Positions 1-7,388 of a DNA stretch of 64,000 nucleotides are shown piece by piece. The notes beneath the pieces were generated by a model. The model did no database searches and was not told the DNA's origin. It was given only the letters and a program-made list of their open reading frames with translations. A program made the position numbers and the translations under genes. Position 1 is the stretch's first letter. Each line of letters opens with the position of its first letter. Origin of the DNA: Paenibacillus oralis (GTDB lineage: Bacteria; Bacillota; Bacilli; Paenibacillales; Paenibacillaceae); NCBI RefSeq assembly GCF_003863965.1, contig NZ_RRCN01000001.1, positions 5,352,304 through 5,416,303 on the forward strand. Direction: 5' to 3'.

Positions 1-2
1 CG

Positions 3-875
3 TTCGTGCATTTTGCCGAGCAGCGTTCGGCTCCGTATTCGATGATCGACCGGGAGCACGCGGTGTTCACCCAGGTCAACAATGTGGTGGGGACGCTGAA
101 TGTAGCCTATGCGATCCGCGAGCTGGCGCCGGACTGCCACCTGATTAAACTCGGCACGATGGGAGAGTACGGGACACCCAATATCGACATTGAGGAAGGA
201 TATATCGAAATCGAGCACAACGGCCGCAAGGACGTGCTGCCGTATCCGAAGCAGCCGGGGTCTTTTTACCATTTGTCGAAGGTGCATGACAGCCATAACC
301 TGATGTTTATTTGCCGGATTTGGGGGCTGCGGGTGACCGACCTCAATCAGGGCGTCGTATACGGGCTGCATACGGAGGAGACGCTGCTGGATCCAGTGCT
401 GATGAACCGGTTTGACTATGACGGCGTGTTTGGCACGGCGCTGAACCGCTTTTTGATTCAGGCGGCGATCGGCCACGACTTGACGGTGTACGGGCGGGGC
501 GGGCAAACCCGGGGGTTTCTCAATATTTCGGATACGGTGCGATGTATTGAAATTACCGTAAACCATCCGGCCGACCGCGGGGAGTTTCGCGTATTTAACC
601 AGTTTACCGAGGAATTTTCGGTGCTGGAGCTGGCGGAAAAGGTAAAACATGCGGTGGAACGGGAAGGTTACAAGGTGGAGATCGCCCATTTGCCGAACCC
701 TCGGGTTGAAAAAGAATCGCATTATTTTCACGCGAAAAATACGAAGCTGCAGCAGCTAGGCCTTACGCCGAACTTGCTGACGGACGAGGTGCTGCTGGGC
801 ATTTTCGAAACCGCTCGTAAATATAAAGACCGCGTCGTCATGAACAATGTGCTGCCCGATGTAAGCTGGGGTTAA
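3..875 (+). CDS. sqdB: UDP-sulfoquinovose synthase (5'-truncated by window edge)
   Basis: This is the C-terminal 290 or so residues of an extended SDR-family NAD-dependent sugar epimerase. The reading frame is open to the window edge (codon at 3-5), so the N-terminal Rossmann glycine motif lies outside. Visible features match the SQD1/SqdB subgroup: HFAEQRSAPYSMID, the GTMGEYGTPNIDIEEG segment, the YHLSKVHDS active-site YxxxK, and NQGVVYG. By family knowledge the enzyme converts UDP-glucose and sulfite to UDP-sulfoquinovose, the head-group donor of the sulfolipid SQDG. A glycosyltransferase gene starts 15 bases downstream, which fits an sqdB-sqdX operon. The identification is confident; the true start cannot be seen. 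Confidence 0.9.
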   Translation, partial: FVHFAEQRSAPYSMIDREHAVFTQVNNVVGTLNVAYAIRELAPDCHLIKLGTMGEYGTPNIDIEEGYIEIEHNGRKDVLPYPKQPGSFYHLSKVHDSHNLMFICRIWGLRVTDLNQGVVYGLHTEETLLDPVLMNRFDYDGVFGTALNRFLIQAAIGHDLTVYGRGGQTRGFLNISDTVRCIEITVNHPADRGEFRVFNQFTEEFSVLELAEKVKHAVEREGYKVEIAHLPNPRVEKESHYFHAKNTKLQQLGLTPNLLTDEVLLGIFETARKYKDRVVMNNVLPDVSWG

Positions 876-890
876 GGGGGCGTACAGCCA

Positions 891-2048
891 ATGAAAATCG
901 CCTTCGTTACAGAAACTTTCTATCCCTCAACAAACGGCGTCGTCACGCGGCTGATGCAAAGCATCCGCTGGCTGGTCCGGGAAGGGCACGAAGTGCTCGT
1001 GATCGCGCCGGATCAGGGCGTGAGCGAAGTGGAAGGGGCCCAAGTGATCGGGGTTCCGAGCTTGCGGTTTTTTCTGTATCCGAACCTGCCGCTGGCGCTG
1101 CCAAGCCGGCGTGTCGGCAAGGCGCTGCATACGTTTAAGCCCGACCTTGTTCACATGGTAAATCCGGCGGTGCTGGGGGTAGCGGGCATATGGTATGGAC
1201 GCCGTTATCCGTTGGTCGCATCGTACCATACGCATATTCCGCAGTATGCCGATTTTTACAAGCTTCCCTGGCTGAAGCCGATCCTTTGGGGATATTTGCG
1301 CCGCTTGCATAACCGCGCCGATCTGAATCTTTGTACGTCAGGGGCGGTCCAGGATGAGCTTGTTTCACGCAAGTTCAGCAATGTCCGGCTTTGGCAGCGT
1401 GGGGTGGATACGGAGCTGTTTGGTCCCCGGCATCGCAACGAAGAGATGCGCAGGATGCTTTCGGGCGGTGAGATGGACAAAAGGCTGCTATTATACGTCG
1501 GCAGATTGGCCGCGGAGAAAGAAATCGAACGCCTTCGCGACGTACTGCTCGCGTCGGACCGCTTTCGGCTGGCGATCGTGGGCGATGGACCACACCGGGA
1601 ACGGCTTGAATCCCACTTCGCCGGCACGCGGACGGTGTTCACCGGATTTTTGCACGGGGAGCAGTTGGCGCAGGCGTATGCGTCCAGCGATATTTTCGTA
1701 TTCCCTTCGACGACCGAAACGCTGGGGCTCGTCTTGTTGGAGGCGATGGCTTCAGGACTCGCCGTAGTGGCCGCCGCAAGCCCGCCCAGCCGGGAGCAGA
1801 TCCGGGAAGGAGCCACCGGGTTTCTGTACGATCCGGAGACCCCGGGCAGTTTGGTTAACGCCATTCTCGCTTTGTTGGATGAAGAGTTGCTGCGCCGCAT
1901 GGGGGACCGGGCCCGTGAAACGGCCCTGACCCAAGGCTGGAACGAACCGAGCCGGCAGCTGCTCGAGCTGTACCGGACGGTCACGGCTGACCCGCTGGGT
2001 AGCCGAATTCCGGCCGTGGTCCGCAAAAGCGCCAAGCGGGCCAGATAG
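891..2048 (+). CDS. sqdX: GT4 glycosyltransferase, SqdX-like sulfoquinovosyltransferase
   Basis: A 385-residue GT-B fold glycosyltransferase. The N-terminus (MKIAFVTETFYPSTNGVVTRL) is the acceptor-domain start typical of GT4 diacylglycerol glycosyltransferases, WQRGVDTELFGP sits at the domain junction, and the ETLGLVLLEAMASG segment near residues 280-295 is the nucleotide-sugar EX7E motif. Directly following sqdB, it most likely transfers sulfoquinovose from UDP-sulfoquinovose to diacylglycerol at the membrane. On sequence alone it could also be a glucosyl- or mannosyl-transferase of the MgtA type; the specificity is inferred from the neighbour. ATG start 15 bases after the sqdB stop, with GGGGG upstream. 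A terminator follows. Confidence 0.8.
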   Translation: MKIAFVTETFYPSTNGVVTRLMQSIRWLVREGHEVLVIAPDQGVSEVEGAQVIGVPSLRFFLYPNLPLALPSRRVGKALHTFKPDLVHMVNPAVLGVAGIWYGRRYPLVASYHTHIPQYADFYKLPWLKPILWGYLRRLHNRADLNLCTSGAVQDELVSRKFSNVRLWQRGVDTELFGPRHRNEEMRRMLSGGEMDKRLLLYVGRLAAEKEIERLRDVLLASDRFRLAIVGDGPHRERLESHFAGTRTVFTGFLHGEQLAQAYASSDIFVFPSTTETLGLVLLEAMASGLAVVAAASPPSREQIREGATGFLYDPETPGSLVNAILALLDEELLRRMGDRARETALTQGWNEPSRQLLELYRTVTADPLGSRIPAVVRKSAKRAR

Positions 2049-2065
2049 AGGGAGCTTTTTTGTCA

Positions 2066-2094
2066 AACCTGCAAATCTTTTTTGCAGGTTTTTT
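2066..2094 (+). terminator. Intrinsic terminator of sqdB-sqdX
   Basis: A perfect 10-base stem (AACCTGCAAA with TTTGCAGGTT) around a TCTTT loop, followed by a run of T. It closes the sulfolipid operon. Confidence 0.9.
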
Positions 2095-2105
2095 CACTTT
2101 CGGTC

Positions 2106-2135
2106 TTAGAACCTGGTACTAATATGTGGTATAAT
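2106..2135 (+). promoter_or_regulatory. Promoter with FapR-like palindrome for the acyl-CoA ligase gene
   Basis: TTAGAACCTGGTACTAA (2106-2122) is an inverted repeat that closely resembles the operator of FapR, the malonyl-CoA-responsive repressor of lipid genes in Bacillus. It covers the -35 region of a promoter with -10 TATAAT at 2130-2135. The -35 (TAGAAC, 2107-2112, 17-base spacer) is poor. A second small dyad, ACTG-N7-CAGT, lies at 2151-2165. The FapR assignment rests on remembered consensus, not on a search. Confidence 0.55.
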
Positions 2136-2183
2136 GAGTTGATCAAAAATACTGGTAATTTCAGTTAAAGGGGATAGATCAAC

Positions 2184-3794
2184 TTGAACTATGAACAATG
2201 GTTAGCGCCGGAATTTTACAATATAACATCGGAGATGGAGAATCACAATCCGGGGAAAACGGCTTTAAAATGGTTAAGCGAGCAAGGCGATTATGAGGAA
2301 ATTACGTACGGAGAGCTGTTGGCCAGGGCGAACCGGCTTGCCGGAGGATTGTCCGGACTCGGGTTAAATCAAGGGGACCGCGTGCTGGTGATGATGCCGC
2401 GGCATATTAGTGCTTACGTGGTTTACGTGGCTTGCTTGAAGCTGGGGCTGACGATCATTCCATCGTCCGAAATGCTGCGGGCCAAGGATTTGGCTTACCG
2501 GCTCCGGCACTCCGGGGCGCGGGCGGTCATCGCCTGGCACAATGCGACCGGAGAGGCGGACAACATCGATGAGGAGCTGCCGGCTTGGGCGTTTCGCATC
2601 GCGGTTGCTGACGGCAAAGAAACCGCGCTCGCTCCTACCGGCTGGATTTTTCTTGAGACATTGATGGACGGGCAGCCGGACACGTTTGAGGCGGTACGAA
2701 CCCATCGCGACGATATGGCCATTTTGGCGTATACGTCCGGAACGACCGGCAATCCGAAGGGCGTGGTGCATAGTCATGGGTGGGGTTACGCGCATCTCAG
2801 GATCACCTCGCCTTGGTTGGATATCCGAAGCACAGATACGGTGTGGGCTACGGCTGCTCCGGGCTGGCAAAAATGGATTTGGAGCCCGTTCCTGTCGGTA
2901 CTGGGGAATGGGGCGACCGGTTTCGTGTATCAGGGGGCGTTCCAACCGCATCGCTACCTGCAGCTCCTGGAGAACTACGGTATCCAGGTCATGTGCTGCA
3001 CGCCAACCGAATATCGGATCATGTCGAAAACGGACGGGCTGGGCGGTTATAACCTGTCCGGCCTACGCAGCGCCGTTTCCGCCGGGGAGCCGTTAAACGA
3101 GGAAGTGATCCGGAGATTCCGGGAGGAATTGAACATTACCATTCGTGACGGATACGGGCAGACGGAAAGCACGCTGCTGATCGGCAATTTGAAGGATACT
3201 CCGCTTAAGCAGGGATCGATGGGCAAAGCGGTTTCCCCGGGCGTGGCGGAGGTGGTCGACGAGCGGGGAATTCCGCTTCCTGCAGGACAAGTCGGGGATA
3301 TTGCCGTTCACGTGAGCATGCCGGCTTTGTTTAAAAACTATTACCTGGAGCCGGAGCGGAAGCAACAAAACGTGCGCGCTGAGTATTTTATTACCGGGGA
3401 CCGGGCGCGAATGGACGAAGAAGGCTTTTTCTGGTTCGAGGGGCGCGGCGATGATATCATCATCAGTTCCGGATATACGATCGGGCCGTTTGAAGTCGAA
3501 GAAGCGCTGATGAAGCATCCTGCTGTCAAAGAATGCGCCGCGGTGGCGAGTCCCGACGAAATTCGCGGGCATATCGTCAAAGCTTTTGTCGTGCTGAAAG
3601 AGGGGTGGGCGGGTTCGCCGCAACTGATCAAGCAGCTTCAGGCTCATGCCAAAGCGGTGACGGCGCCGTACAAATATCCGCGAAAGATCGAATTTGTCGA
3701 CGAGCTGCCAAAAACGAATACAGGCAAAATCCGCAGAGTAGAGCTGCGGGAGCGGGAGGAACGGGCAGCTTTGAAGGTGAAAAGTTCGATTTAG
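2184..3794 (+). CDS. Acyl-CoA synthetase (AMP-forming), YtcI/MbcS-like
   Basis: A 536-residue ANL-superfamily adenylate-forming enzyme. AYTSGTTGNPKGVVHSHG is the phosphate-binding P-loop, DGYGQTEST the A5 motif, FITGDRARMDEEGFFWFEGRGDD the A7-A8 region, and PKTNTGKIRR carries the catalytic A10 lysine. It activates a carboxylic acid to an acyl-CoA with ATP. It resembles the acetyl/medium-chain group (Bacillus YtcI, Listeria MbcS), so short, branched or medium-chain acids are likely substrates; the exact one cannot be read. The TTG start at 2184 is chosen because AAAGGGGAT lies nine bases upstream. The FapR-like site upstream suggests coupling to membrane-lipid supply. Confidence 0.85.
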   Translation: MNYEQWLAPEFYNITSEMENHNPGKTALKWLSEQGDYEEITYGELLARANRLAGGLSGLGLNQGDRVLVMMPRHISAYVVYVACLKLGLTIIPSSEMLRAKDLAYRLRHSGARAVIAWHNATGEADNIDEELPAWAFRIAVADGKETALAPTGWIFLETLMDGQPDTFEAVRTHRDDMAILAYTSGTTGNPKGVVHSHGWGYAHLRITSPWLDIRSTDTVWATAAPGWQKWIWSPFLSVLGNGATGFVYQGAFQPHRYLQLLENYGIQVMCCTPTEYRIMSKTDGLGGYNLSGLRSAVSAGEPLNEEVIRRFREELNITIRDGYGQTESTLLIGNLKDTPLKQGSMGKAVSPGVAEVVDERGIPLPAGQVGDIAVHVSMPALFKNYYLEPERKQQNVRAEYFITGDRARMDEEGFFWFEGRGDDIIISSGYTIGPFEVEEALMKHPAVKECAAVASPDEIRGHIVKAFVVLKEGWAGSPQLIKQLQAHAKAVTAPYKYPRKIEFVDELPKTNTGKIRRVELREREERAALKVKSSI

Positions 3795-3907
3795 AAAAAA
3801 AGACCCCTGAGCTAGGGCAAGAAAGCCTTAATGTAATTGGGGGAAAATCAAATCATCGGCGACTTCTTGAATCAGTTTTAGGGTAAGAAGGACGGCTCGA
3901 TGGAATC

Positions 3908-3944
3908 AAATGCAAAAGCGAAAATCGCCTGCACTTTTGCATTT
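3908..3944. other. Hairpin in the 3795-4150 intergenic stretch
   Basis: AAATGCAAAAG (3908-3918) and CTTTTGCATTT (3934-3944) form a perfect 11-base stem with a 15-base loop. A mixed pyrimidine tract follows, so it may be a weak terminator for the acyl-CoA ligase gene. Otherwise no gene or clear signal is visible between 3795 and the RBS at about 4136. Confidence 0.45.
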
Positions 3945-4150
3945 CGTGCCGATTTCCCCCTCTTCCTTTTTTCCAGCTCCGCATTCCATCGCTGTCAAAT
4001 CCACGCTCTATCTGCTTTAAAGTTGGGTTTCACCGCGGCCTAAGCGGCAGGAGCATGGGATTGGCAAAAGTTCGAACGCATATTGTCCGGGCCTTTTCCT
4101 CAAATTAGTAAGGAACCTGCATCATATTATCGTTTGAGGAGGCTGAATAC

Positions 4151-4417
4151 ATGGCAAATCCTTATTCCAGCATGCAATCGCAAAACCCGATCGCATCGGC
4201 CCAGCAATCCGTCAAAAAAGCGCACCGGGCCGTAACGCAGGCAGAGTCCCATCCGACTGAGGAAACGGTGGAGAATGCCTATAACGCCATACACAAAGCG
4301 GAAAAGGCTATTTCCCAGGCGGATGGGCGCATGAATCCGGAACCGCTGGATCGCGCCAAGGAAGATTTACAGGAGGATCAGGCCGATTTGGCTAAAGCGG
4401 AAAGCCAGCTGCGGTAA
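4151..4417 (+). CDS. Small hydrophilic helical protein, unknown function
   Basis: An 88-residue protein with no membrane segment or signal peptide. It is rich in Ala, Gln, Glu and Lys, with heptad-like spacing (SVKKAHRAVTQAE, AIHKAEKAISQAD, AKEDLQEDQADLAKAE), so it is probably an all-alpha, possibly coiled-coil protein. The start is supported by GAGGAGG eight to ten bases before ATG. It is monocistronic between two long non-coding stretches. Small, charged proteins like this are common among spore or stress proteins, but nothing here proves that. I do not recognise the family. Confidence 0.7.
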   Translation: MANPYSSMQSQNPIASAQQSVKKAHRAVTQAESHPTEETVENAYNAIHKAEKAISQADGRMNPEPLDRAKEDLQEDQADLAKAESQLR

Positions 4418-4468
4418 CGAGTACATCCGCGAGGTTATGGTAAAATCAAAAATGTTACAGAACATGGG

Positions 4469-4497
4469 TTGACATGAACACGAATTGCCTTTAATAT
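4469..4497 (+). promoter_or_regulatory. SigA-type promoter of the riboswitch-ectD unit
   Basis: Consensus TTGACA (4469-4474), 17-base spacer, TAATAT (4492-4497). The expected transcription start near 4503-4504 coincides with the 5' end of the riboswitch aptamer. Confidence 0.8.
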
Positions 4498-4502
4498 AGA
4501 CT

Positions 4503-4638
4503 CACGCTTAGTTTCCGGCTTACGCGGCCGGAAAACGGGGGAACCATTTTTTTGGGGCGAATCATTCAGCATTGATTGTAGGGTACCATCTTACCCGAGC
4601 CCGTCAGCTAACCTCGTCAGCAGTGGATGGGTCTATAT
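4503..4638 (+). ncRNA. c-di-AMP riboswitch (ydaO/yuaA type)
   Basis: The conserved ydaO aptamer blocks are all present in order: CGCTTAG near the 5' end, a CCGG hairpin, the block AACGGGGGAACCA, GGGGCGAATC, a short stem, GGTACCATCTTACCCGA, and the highly conserved CCGTCAGCTAACCTCGTCAGC. The P1 helix pairs CACGCT (4503-4508) with AGCAGTG (4619-4625, one bulge). By family knowledge this RNA binds c-di-AMP and usually terminates transcription when the ligand is abundant. A terminator lies between the aptamer and ectD. Targets of the class typically concern osmolytes, potassium and cell wall, which fits an ectoine enzyme. Confidence 0.93.
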
Positions 4639-4660
4639 CGCTACATTATGAGATCTTATT

Positions 4661-4741
4661 AGGCCCTTTTCTTAGGGCCTTTGTCCGTTTTAAGGACCCT
4701 GCTGGGTAAGCTTTGCCTTCACCAAGCGGAGGTCCTTTTTT
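4661..4741 (+). terminator. Riboswitch expression platform and terminator
   Basis: Two hairpins follow the aptamer: AGGCCC (4661-4666) with GGGCCT (4675-4680), then AAGGACC (4692-4698) with GGTCCTT (4731-4737), the second running straight into a T tract. This is the layout of a transcription-attenuation platform: terminator formed with ligand, readthrough without. No competing antiterminator pairing was worked out in detail. Confidence 0.75.
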
Positions 4742-4779
4742 GGTTTGGACAAATATTTCTCATGAGGGGATGAGGAGAA

Positions 4780-5670
4780 ATGAATAAATTGGAAACGTCC
4801 GTAATTTTTGATCCAAAGACGGATGCTTACCCTTCCCGGGTTTATGCTGAGCCGAGATGGCTTCCGCGGCAGGACCCCATCGTATATGGCGAGTGGAACG
4901 CGGAAAGCGGGATCAGCAAAGAGCAGTCGGATTTTTACGCCAAAACCGGTTATCTGTTCCTGGAAAACTTTTTCGGCGAAGCGGAATTAAAGGGCTATCA
5001 GGAGAAGGCACGGCGCTTGCGGGAAGCATCCCAGAACCTCTCATCCGATGAAATTATCCGCGTGCCCGGCGGGGAAGAAGTGCAATCGATTTTTGCGATC
5101 CATCGGACCCATCCGGTTTTTCAGGAGTTGTCCCGGCATCCGAGGCTGCTTGCGATCGTTGAGTATTTTCTGGGAGGGCAGGCCTACATCCATCAGTCGC
5201 GGATCAATTACAAGCCCGCATTTACCGGCAAAGAATTCTACTGGCATTCGGACTTCGAAACCTGGCATGTGGAGGACGGGATGCCCCGCATGCGGGCGCT
5301 CAGCTGTTTGATCGCGCTGGAAGACAATTATCCATTTAACGGTCCGCTTATGGTCATGCCCGGTTCTCATCAAATCTTCGTGTCTTGCGTAAGCCAAACG
5401 CCGGAGGATCCCTCCAAGGAATTCATCGCGCCCGATCAAGCGAGCTTAACCGAGCTGGCGAAGCGCTGCGGCATTGAAACGCCGGTCGGCAAGGCAGGCT
5501 CGGTCCTTCTGTACGACTGCAATTTGATGCACGGCTCCAACAGCAACATCACGCCATATCCGCGCAGCAATATTTTTATGGTCTATAATAGCGTGAAGAA
5601 CAAATTGGCGGAGCCTTACTTCGGGAAGAAGCCTAGACCCGAATACATGGCGACCCGCGCAGAGTTGTGA
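4780..5670 (+). CDS. ectD: Ectoine 5-hydroxylase
   Basis: A 296-residue non-heme Fe(II)/2-oxoglutarate dioxygenase of the PhyH/EctD family that converts ectoine to 5-hydroxyectoine in the cytoplasm. The EctD signature is intact: FYWHSDFETWHVEDGMP at about 153-169. Fe ligands are H156, D158 and H251 (in LMHGSNSN). Length equals that of known EctD proteins. RBS GAGGAG lies shortly before the ATG. No ectABC genes for ectoine synthesis occur in this window, so the substrate must be made elsewhere in the genome or imported. The upstream c-di-AMP riboswitch puts it under osmotic/turgor second-messenger control. Confidence 0.93.
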   Translation: MNKLETSVIFDPKTDAYPSRVYAEPRWLPRQDPIVYGEWNAESGISKEQSDFYAKTGYLFLENFFGEAELKGYQEKARRLREASQNLSSDEIIRVPGGEEVQSIFAIHRTHPVFQELSRHPRLLAIVEYFLGGQAYIHQSRINYKPAFTGKEFYWHSDFETWHVEDGMPRMRALSCLIALEDNYPFNGPLMVMPGSHQIFVSCVSQTPEDPSKEFIAPDQASLTELAKRCGIETPVGKAGSVLLYDCNLMHGSNSNITPYPRSNIFMVYNSVKNKLAEPYFGKKPRPEYMATRAEL

Positions 5671-5674
5671 GAAA

Positions 5675-5714
5675 AAGGCCGTCCCGGCAGATTGATCTGC
5701 CTGGGGACGGCCTT
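5675..5714 (+). terminator. Strong hairpin after ectD
   Basis: AAGGCCGTCCC plus GGCAG pairs with CTGCC and GGGGACGGCCTT across one bulge. The U tract is weak, but the stem is long and GC-rich and lies four bases after the ectD stop. Confidence 0.7.
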
Positions 5715-5787
5715 ATACATAAAGAAGCGCAAAATATCGCATAGTAAGTTTCAAACCACAACTTTCCGGGAAAGGAGTGACCTTTAG

Positions 5788-5958
5788 GTGAGCAATAAAA
5801 TTGAAGCCGTACGCGCGGATCATCAAAATTTTGTCGACAAGACCGAAGACGAGGTTAAGGCTGTGCCGGCCACCACGAATGTGAATGAAGCGGTCGAAGC
5901 CATTACAGGGCATATCAATAAATACGATGAACCTGAAGAAAAGGAACAAAAGAAATAA
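5788..5958 (+). CDS. Small acidic hydrophilic protein, unknown function
   Basis: A 56-residue protein with a GTG start and a strong AAAGGAGTG ribosome-binding site eight bases upstream; a terminator follows 11 bases after the stop. It begins MSNKIEAVRADHQNFVDKTE and ends in a charged Glu/Lys tail (EPEEKEQKK). There is no hydrophobic segment. The intact RBS-ORF-terminator arrangement makes it a convincing gene despite its size. Function unknown; the context of coat-like genes suggests, weakly, a sporulation role. Confidence 0.7.
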   Translation: MSNKIEAVRADHQNFVDKTEDEVKAVPATTNVNEAVEAITGHINKYDEPEEKEQKK

Positions 5959-5969
5959 TCCACCTGTGG

Positions 5970-5993
5970 ACCTCGCCAGCGGCGAGGTTTTTC
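5970..5993 (+). terminator. Intrinsic terminator
   Basis: ACCTCGCC-AGC-GGCGAGGT followed by TTTTTCTT. It ends the 56-residue ORF and faces the convergent coat-like gene. Confidence 0.88.
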
Positions 5994-6002
5994 TTAATTA
6001 CA

Positions 6003-6488
6003 TTACATGTTCAACGCTTGGTTGGCCATTTGCACGTCATGGGCCAGCAGTTCTTCCAAATTGTACGCCGGATAGTAGCCGTGTTGGTACATGAAGTTAA
6101 AGATTTTGGCATGAAGGGCGATGGCAGCCAGCAGATGTTTTTGGAACACTTCCCTTAGCTGAGGCGTAGCCGTCTCCGTGATGGCGACCGCGTAATTGCG
6201 TACAGAGGTTTTGGCGAAGCCAAGCAGGCTGGCCGCGTCAAAGCCGGTCATATCGGGCGAAACGTTGCGGGCCATACCTGGAGCCATCGGATAAAATTTG
6301 AGCAGCTCGCGCAAATTGTGCTCCAAAGCTTTGATCGCCTCGGCATAAAGCCCTTTTAACGCCGGGTCCATCACCATCGGCAGTTTCTTTTTGAACACCG
6401 CCAAATTGGCGGCTTGCGAGGCGACAAGCTCATGCAGCTCCAGTGTTTCGTGCCAGGCTAAATGTTCTTGTTTCCATTCGTTGTTCAC
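6003..6488 (-). CDS. CotF-like (ferritin-like fold) spore coat family protein
   Basis: About 161 residues from a GTG start at 6488, preferred because GGAGTG lies seven bases upstream; a longer TTG-started frame to 6503 would bury that RBS. The sequence is all-alpha, with a four-helix pattern and conserved His/Glu (WHETLELHELVA, EHNLRELL, LHAKIFNFMYQHGYYPAYNLEE). This matches the coat F/DUF3231-type helical bundle family found in Bacillales spore coats. It is divergent from a second family member that starts at 6666. Coat location is inferred from family, not shown by the sequence. Confidence 0.7.
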   Translation of the reverse strand: MNNEWKQEHLAWHETLELHELVASQAANLAVFKKKLPMVMDPALKGLYAEAIKALEHNLRELLKFYPMAPGMARNVSPDMTGFDAASLLGFAKTSVRNYAVAITETATPQLREVFQKHLLAAIALHAKIFNFMYQHGYYPAYNLEELLAHDVQMANQALNM

Positions 6489-6665
6489 GATTTCACACTC
6501 CAATATTAGTATTAATGCACTATATGCACAATGGGCTTTGATGGGTATTTGTCTATGTAATGGACAGTTTTACTACGGCTTCCGGCAATAATAGAAAACG
6601 ATGGGGCGCATTCTATAAGTGATTATTCAATTCACTAACCAAAAATCGAAGGAGGTACGTGTTTC

Positions 6666-7229
6666 ATGGAACTGGCCGCACACGAGGCGCAGGATTTGAA
6701 TGAACTCGCGTTAAGCTGCGTCAACTCGATTACGAACATGGCGTGTTTTATCAATCAAGCGCAGGACCCTGAACTGAAGGCGATGTTGCAAAAACATCTT
6801 CCGCTCCATATTCAGGATTACAACATGAAGGCGGAGTATTTAAGCAATGCGGAAGGGGCCGCCGAGAAACTGCCGATTCCTGATTTGCAGCCTGTTCTGC
6901 AATCTTTTACCCAAGCGTCCGCGTCCCCCGTACCGGTCATGCCAAGAACCTCGATAGAGCAGTTCAACGACCGGGAGATCGCTACCGCTTATTTGCTGAC
7001 TTTGAAACGGGCGGGCAGGGAATACGCCTGGGCGGCCATGGAAATGAGCCATCCCGAAATCCGCAGCTTTCTGGAACATGCCTTCTGCATGAGCTCGCAC
7101 CACGCTTATGATGTATGGCAATGGATGGTGAAAAAAGGCTTTTATCCGTTAGAGGCCGCTCCAATGACAACGATGAATACGCTTGGTGCTTTTTATCAGA
7201 AGGTGCAGGAGCCTGTAGCGGTTCATTAG
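6666..7229 (+). CDS. CotF-like spore coat family protein
   Basis: A 187-residue helical protein with an AAGGAGGTACGTG ribosome-binding site. The N-terminal part (AHEAQDLNELALSCVNSITNMACFINQAQDPELKAMLQ) and the later HAFCMSSHHAYDVWQWMVKKGFYPLE match the coat F family, whose second helical pair ends in a GYYP/GFYP motif. It forms a divergent pair with the 6003-6488 gene across about 180 bases, so the two are probably co-regulated in the mother cell. No signal peptide or membrane segment. Confidence 0.7.
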   Translation: MELAAHEAQDLNELALSCVNSITNMACFINQAQDPELKAMLQKHLPLHIQDYNMKAEYLSNAEGAAEKLPIPDLQPVLQSFTQASASPVPVMPRTSIEQFNDREIATAYLLTLKRAGREYAWAAMEMSHPEIRSFLEHAFCMSSHHAYDVWQWMVKKGFYPLEAAPMTTMNTLGAFYQKVQEPVAVH

Positions 7230-7251
7230 CGATCTGCTTGGCGAAACGGGT

Positions 7252-7309
7252 AAAAAAGAGCGGGTATCCCAAGGAAACCAATGACCTTGGCAGGCCTCGC
7301 TCTTTTTTG
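7252..7309 (+). terminator. Intrinsic terminator after the coat-like gene
   Basis: AAAAAAGAGCG pairs with CGCTCTTTTTT, enclosing an inner CCAAGG/CCTTGG dyad. It separates the coat-like gene from the AraC regulator. Confidence 0.8.
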
Positions 7310-7388
7310 TATGGGATCAACTTGTGGTAAAATGGCAGCGGATGCAGCGCATTCAATTCCACTGCCAGTGTGCAAAGAGGGTGCCGAG

